DNA of 7,979 bases from Pseudomonadota bacterium (lineage in GTDB: Bacteria; Pseudomonadota; Alphaproteobacteria; Rhizobiales; Devosiaceae), in contig JAEWHZ010000213.1 of NCBI GenBank assembly GCA_023387585.1, positions 1-7,979 on the forward strand. Direction: 5' to 3'. Position numbers and translations under genes: made by a program. The notes beneath the pieces are model-generated. The model was not told where the DNA came from. It saw nothing but the letters and a program-made list of their open reading frames with translations, and did no database searches. This document shows positions 5,934 through 7,979 of the stretch, one piece after another. Numbering within the stretch: position 1 is the stretch's first letter; every line of letters begins with the position of its first letter.

Positions 5934-6994
5934 CCCAGACAGAAGACTTCCTGTCGGCGCTCAACGCCAGAAGCCAGGAAATCTTTCGCAAGCTCGTCGA
6001 CCGGTACCTCGCGACCGGCATCCCCATCGGCTCGCGCGACCTGTCGCGCCTGCTCGACAAGGGCCTGTCCCCGGCCTCGGTGCGCAACGTCATGGCCGAT
6101 CTCGAGGATCTGGGGCTGATCGCGGCGCCGCACACCTCGGCCGGGCGCGCGCCCACCCAGCTCGGCCTGCGCTTTTTCGTCGATGCCATGCTCGAGATGG
6201 GCGCCGTCGACGAGCGCGAGCGCCTGCGCATCGCCGAGCAGATCGAGAACAGCGATGGCGGCATCGAGGACGTGCTGTCCGAGGCGAGCCAGCTTCTCTC
6301 CGGGCTCAGCCAGGGCGCCGGCCTCGTCATCGCCACCAAGGCCGACATGGTGCTCAAGCATGTCGAGTTCGTGCGCCTCGATCCCTCCCGCGCCATGGCC
6401 ATCCTCGTCGGCCAGGACGGCCAGGTCGAGAACCGCCTGTTCGAATTGCCGCCGGGCCTGACCGCCTCGGCCTTGCAGCAGGCGGGCAATTTCCTGTCGC
6501 ACTACATCGTCGGCCACACCCTGTCCGAGGCCCGCCGCATCCTCGCCGAGCAGCGCGCCGCCCAGCGCGCCGAGCTCGACGAGTTGACGCAAAAGCTGGT
6601 CGATGCCGGCATCGCCACCCTGTCGCAGCCGGGCGATGCGCAGCCGACCATCATCGTGCGCGGGCGCGCCAACCTCATCAACGACGCCATGGCCTCCGAC
6701 GATCTCGCCCGCATGCGCCAGCTTTTCGACGAGCTGGAAAGCAAGGACGGGCTGCTCGAGCTGCTCGGCGACGCCGAGCGCGCCCAAGGCGTGCGCATCT
6801 TCATCGGCTCGGAGAACAAGCTGTTCTCGCTCTCCGGCTCCTCGGTGATCCTGTCGCCCTACAAGGACGCCAGCCACAAGGTGGTCGGCGTTCTCGGCGT
6901 CATCGGGCCGACCCGGCTCAACTACGCCCGCATCGTGCCGGTGGTCGACTACACCGCCAACGTCGTCTCGGCCATGATGGCGCGCAAGTCCTGA
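5930..6994 (+). CDS. hrcA: Heat-inducible transcription repressor HrcA
   Basis: Represses class I heat-shock genes by binding CIRCE operators (TTAGCACTC-N9-GAGTGCTAA), usually upstream of groESL; the GroE chaperonin keeps it active. The product is 354 aa. The N-terminal winged helix-turn-helix covers about residues 10-75: LNARSQEIFRKLVDRYLATG, then IGSRDLSRLL, SPASVRNVMADLEDLGLI and HTSAGRAPT. After RFFVDAM come the dimerisation and inserted domains, ending with VIGPTRLNYARIVPVVDYTA. I chose ATG 5930 because the family starts close to LNxRS. The frame extends upstream to ATG 5876, but that adds 18 residues without a ribosome site. The site before 5930 is also weak. No CIRCE copy is visible near this gene, so autoregulation through CIRCE is not supported here. 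It is co-directional with grpE, as in other alphaproteobacteria. Confidence 0.96.
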   Translation: MTQTEDFLSALNARSQEIFRKLVDRYLATGIPIGSRDLSRLLDKGLSPASVRNVMADLEDLGLIAAPHTSAGRAPTQLGLRFFVDAMLEMGAVDERERLRIAEQIENSDGGIEDVLSEASQLLSGLSQGAGLVIATKADMVLKHVEFVRLDPSRAMAILVGQDGQVENRLFELPPGLTASALQQAGNFLSHYIVGHTLSEARRILAEQRAAQRAELDELTQKLVDAGIATLSQPGDAQPTIIVRGRANLINDAMASDDLARMRQLFDELESKDGLLELLGDAERAQGVRIFIGSENKLFSLSGSSVILSPYKDASHKVVGVLGVIGPTRLNYARIVPVVDYTANVVSAMMARKS

Positions 6995-7014
6995 CGACAA
7001 GCCTTGAATTGTCG
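6995..7014. other. Inverted repeat directly after the hrcA stop
   Basis: CGACAA (6995-7000) and TTGTCG (7009-7014) are perfect inverted arms around the loop GCCTTGAA. The loop carries the CTTGAA -35 element of the candidate grpE heat-shock promoter. It has no T-tract and so is not a typical terminator. It could be an operator-like site or an RNA hairpin on read-through transcripts. Confidence 0.4.
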
Positions 7015-7031
7015 CGCCGGCTGGCCGATAT
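7003..7031 (+). promoter_or_regulatory. Candidate heat-shock (sigma-32) promoter of grpE
   Basis: CTTGAA (7003-7008) is a full match to the sigma-32 -35 core. After 15 bases, GCCGATAT (7024-7031) matches six of the eight positions of CCCCATnT, counting the free n. The 15-base spacing is within the known range. Transcription would start near 7038-7040, about 46 bases before grpE. This would let grpE be induced separately from hrcA. It is a motif-based inference. Confidence 0.45.
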
Positions 7032-7050
7032 CCCGGCCAACCAAGCCGGC
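7016..7050. other. Compound inverted repeat in the hrcA-grpE spacer
   Basis: GCCGGC (7016-7021) pairs with GCCGGC (7045-7050). Inside it, TGGCC (7022-7026) pairs with GGCCA (7035-7039) around GATATCCC, with ACCAA unpaired on the 3' side. As RNA this is a stable 11-bp bulged hairpin on hrcA-grpE read-through transcripts. The candidate grpE -10 lies in its loop. No T-tract follows. It could be a processing or attenuation element, or protein-binding DNA. Confidence 0.45.
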
Positions 7051-7080
7051 TGCCGGCGCCCCAATGCCTTAATCGCGAGA

Positions 7081-7089
7081 ATGCCATGA
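7081..7089 (+). other. Two-codon mini reading frame (ATG CCA TGA) overlapping the grpE start
   Basis: An out-of-frame ATG five bases before grpE reads Met-Pro-stop, and its TGA overlaps the grpE ATG as ATGA. The GAGA ribosome site (7077-7080) is spaced correctly for grpE and touches this first ATG, so initiation here is unlikely. It repeats the pattern seen before hrcA. Confidence 0.2.
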
Positions 7090-7700
7090 GCGACGATCAA
7101 CCGACGCCCGAAACCGAACCGCGCCCCGAGACGGAAGGCGTGGACGAGGCGCGCCCCGAAGAAGAAGCGGGTGAAACCGTCGACCCCGTCGAGGCCCTGA
7201 CGGTCGAGAACGCCGAATTGCGCGACCGCCTGCTGCGCCTCGCCGCCGACATGGAGAATCTGAGGAAGCGCACCGAGCGCGAGATTTCCGAAACCCGCGC
7301 CTATGCCATAGCCGGGTTCGCGCGCGACATGCTCAGCGCCACCGATTCGCTGTCGCGCGCCTTGATGGTGGTGCCCGCCGAGGCCCGCGAAGGCGGCGAC
7401 GGCGCGCTGCGCTCGCTGATCGAGGGCATCGAGCTGGCCCAGCGCGAGATGCAGCGCCTGCTCGGCAAGCATGGCGTCACCCCGATCGAGGCCGAGGGCC
7501 AGAAATTCGACCCCCACAAGCACCAAGCCATGTTCGAGGTGCCCGATGCCACCCGGCCCGAGGGCATGGTGGTGCAGGTGGTGCAGGCCGGCTTCGCCAT
7601 CGGCGAGCGCGTGCTGCGCCCGGCCATGGTCGGCGTCTCCAAGGGCGGCCCCGCCGCCCCCGCCGAGCCCCCGGCGGAAGGCATCGACAAGCAGGCGTAG
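7086..7700 (+). CDS. grpE: GrpE, DnaK nucleotide exchange factor
   Basis: Releases ADP from DnaK in the DnaK-DnaJ-GrpE chaperone cycle in the cytoplasm and acts as a dimer. The product is 204 aa. Residues 1-38 are acidic and disordered-looking. Residues 40-75 form the coiled coil (VENAELRDRLLRLAADMENLRKR). FARDMLSATDSLSRAL (78-93) starts the four-helix part. The beta-domain that contacts DnaK follows: EGQKFDPHKHQAMFEV (137-152), GMVVQVVQAGFAIGERVLRPAMVGVSKG (160-187). The tail is rich in Pro and Ala. It starts at ATG 7086, with a modest GAGA ribosome site five bases upstream. It lies 91 bases after hrcA. dnaK does not follow; a terminator and a convergent gene do. Confidence 0.97.
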   Translation: MSDDQPTPETEPRPETEGVDEARPEEEAGETVDPVEALTVENAELRDRLLRLAADMENLRKRTEREISETRAYAIAGFARDMLSATDSLSRALMVVPAEAREGGDGALRSLIEGIELAQREMQRLLGKHGVTPIEAEGQKFDPHKHQAMFEVPDATRPEGMVVQVVQAGFAIGERVLRPAMVGVSKGGPAAPAEPPAEGIDKQA

Positions 7701-7734
7701 AGCTGGCGCGACGGATACGCCGCTGCATCCCCAC

Positions 7735-7850
7735 CCACGATGTCACCCCGGCTTCAGGCCGGGGCCCATCGCGAGGAGGCGCGGCTGAAGCGCCATCGTG
7801 GCAGTTGGTGGCTTGGGAGCTGGGTCCCGGCCTGCGCCGGGATGACAATC
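7735..7850. repeat. REP-like compound palindromic repeat downstream of grpE
   Basis: Two copies of a palindrome lie in inverted orientation. The first reads TGTCACCCCGGC at its left end and GCCGGGGCCCA at its right (about 7741-7768). The second reads TGGGTCCCGGC and GCCGGGATGACA (about 7821-7846). Each copy folds on itself (CCCCGGC/GCCGGGG and TCCCGGC/GCCGGGA), and the two also pair with each other with few mismatches. Between them GGCGC (7778-7782) pairs with GCGCC (7790-7794), and CCACGATG (7735-7742) pairs with CATCGTGG (7794-7801). Similar TGTCATCCCGGC palindromes are, from memory, abundant between genes in alphaproteobacteria. No coding potential is apparent. Confidence 0.65.
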
Positions 7851-7869
7851 GTGCCCGTTAACGACAAAC

Positions 7870-7902
7870 AAAAAGGCCGCCGGACGATCCGGCGGCCTTT
7901 TT
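7870..7902. terminator. Bidirectional intrinsic terminator
   Basis: A perfect 14-base inverted repeat runs AAAAAGGCCGCCGG (7870-7883), loop ACGAT, CCGGCGGCCTTTTT (7889-7902). The nine GC-type pairs and the T-tracts on both strands fit termination in both directions. It lies between the convergent grpE and the thioredoxin-like gene. Confidence 0.93.
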
Positions 7903-7924
7903 CATCTCTAAGTCCAAGCCGCGC

Positions 7925-7979
7925 TCAGGCGGCGTGGCCCTCGAGCCATTTCGCCAGCCCGGCCTTGGGCGCGCCGGCG
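7925..7979 (-). CDS. C-terminal end of a thioredoxin-like protein (partial)
   Basis: The last 17 codons of a minus-strand gene, ending in TGA at 7927-7925; the rest lies beyond the window. The visible end, AGAPKAGLAKWLEGHAA, resembles the last helix of bacterial thioredoxins (E. coli: GALSKGQLKEFLDANLA), especially GAxPKxxLxxWL forms seen in Rhizobiales TrxA. The active site (WCGPC) is not in the window, so this is a tentative call. It converges on grpE and shares the terminator at 7870-7902. Confidence 0.5.
   Translation of the reverse strand, partial: AGAPKAGLAKWLEGHAA

Noticed and set aside
5651..7087. A 478-codon minus-strand open frame across hrcA
   Set aside because: It is antisense to hrcA, runs through the promoter region and into rph in another frame, and has no recognisable domain.
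1..7979. tRNA, rRNA, CRISPR array, insertion sequence or phage genes
   Set aside because: No cloverleaf, regularly spaced repeat array, transposase motif or composition break was seen on reading both strands.

Overview
The window is about 8 kb of GC-rich chromosomal DNA. It looks like an alphaproteobacterium, most likely of the order Hyphomicrobiales (Rhizobiales). The reasons are the strong G/C preference at third codon positions, the protein sequences themselves, and the gene order rph-rdgB-hemW-rsmI beside hrcA-grpE. Two exact TTAA-N7-TTAAC motifs, the binding site of the alphaproteobacterial cell-cycle regulator CtrA, support this. I do not assign a genus.

Layout. Positions 1-131 hold the 3' end of an unrecognised plus-strand gene. 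A short intergenic hairpin and a 37-codon minus-strand gene (198-311) follow. That small gene has a strong ribosome binding site and encodes a secreted or membrane peptide; a CtrA-type box lies 61 bases upstream of it. From 403 to 5768 runs a compact minus-strand cluster, read right to left: rph (RNase PH), rdgB (dITP/XTP pyrophosphatase), hemW (heme chaperone), rsmI (16S rRNA methyltransferase), yraN (UPF0102 nuclease-fold protein), gshB (glutathione synthetase) and a marC-family membrane protein. Neighbours overlap or lie at most 16 bases apart, so they probably form one operon.

A divergent intergenic region (5769-5929) separates rph from the plus-strand pair hrcA-grpE. It contains a second CtrA box, a possible CtrA-linked -10 element, and a possible heat-shock (sigma-32) promoter. 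The 91-base hrcA-grpE spacer contains a better sigma-32 candidate, embedded in two back-to-back inverted repeats. After grpE come a REP-like compound inverted repeat and a near-perfect bidirectional terminator. The window ends in the C-terminal 17 codons of a minus-strand gene that resembles thioredoxin. dnaK is not next to grpE here.

Function. The minus-strand cluster covers RNA maturation (Rph, RsmI), nucleotide-pool cleaning (RdgB), heme delivery (HemW) and redox buffering (GshB). The plus-strand pair controls and serves the Hsp70 system: HrcA represses heat-shock genes and GrpE is the DnaK nucleotide exchange factor. I found no mobile element, CRISPR array, tRNA, rRNA or new multi-gene system. 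The gene content is mostly conserved housekeeping. The less ordinary signals are the two CtrA boxes, the small peptide gene, the promoter/inverted-repeat arrangement around hrcA-grpE, and a divergent MarC motif.
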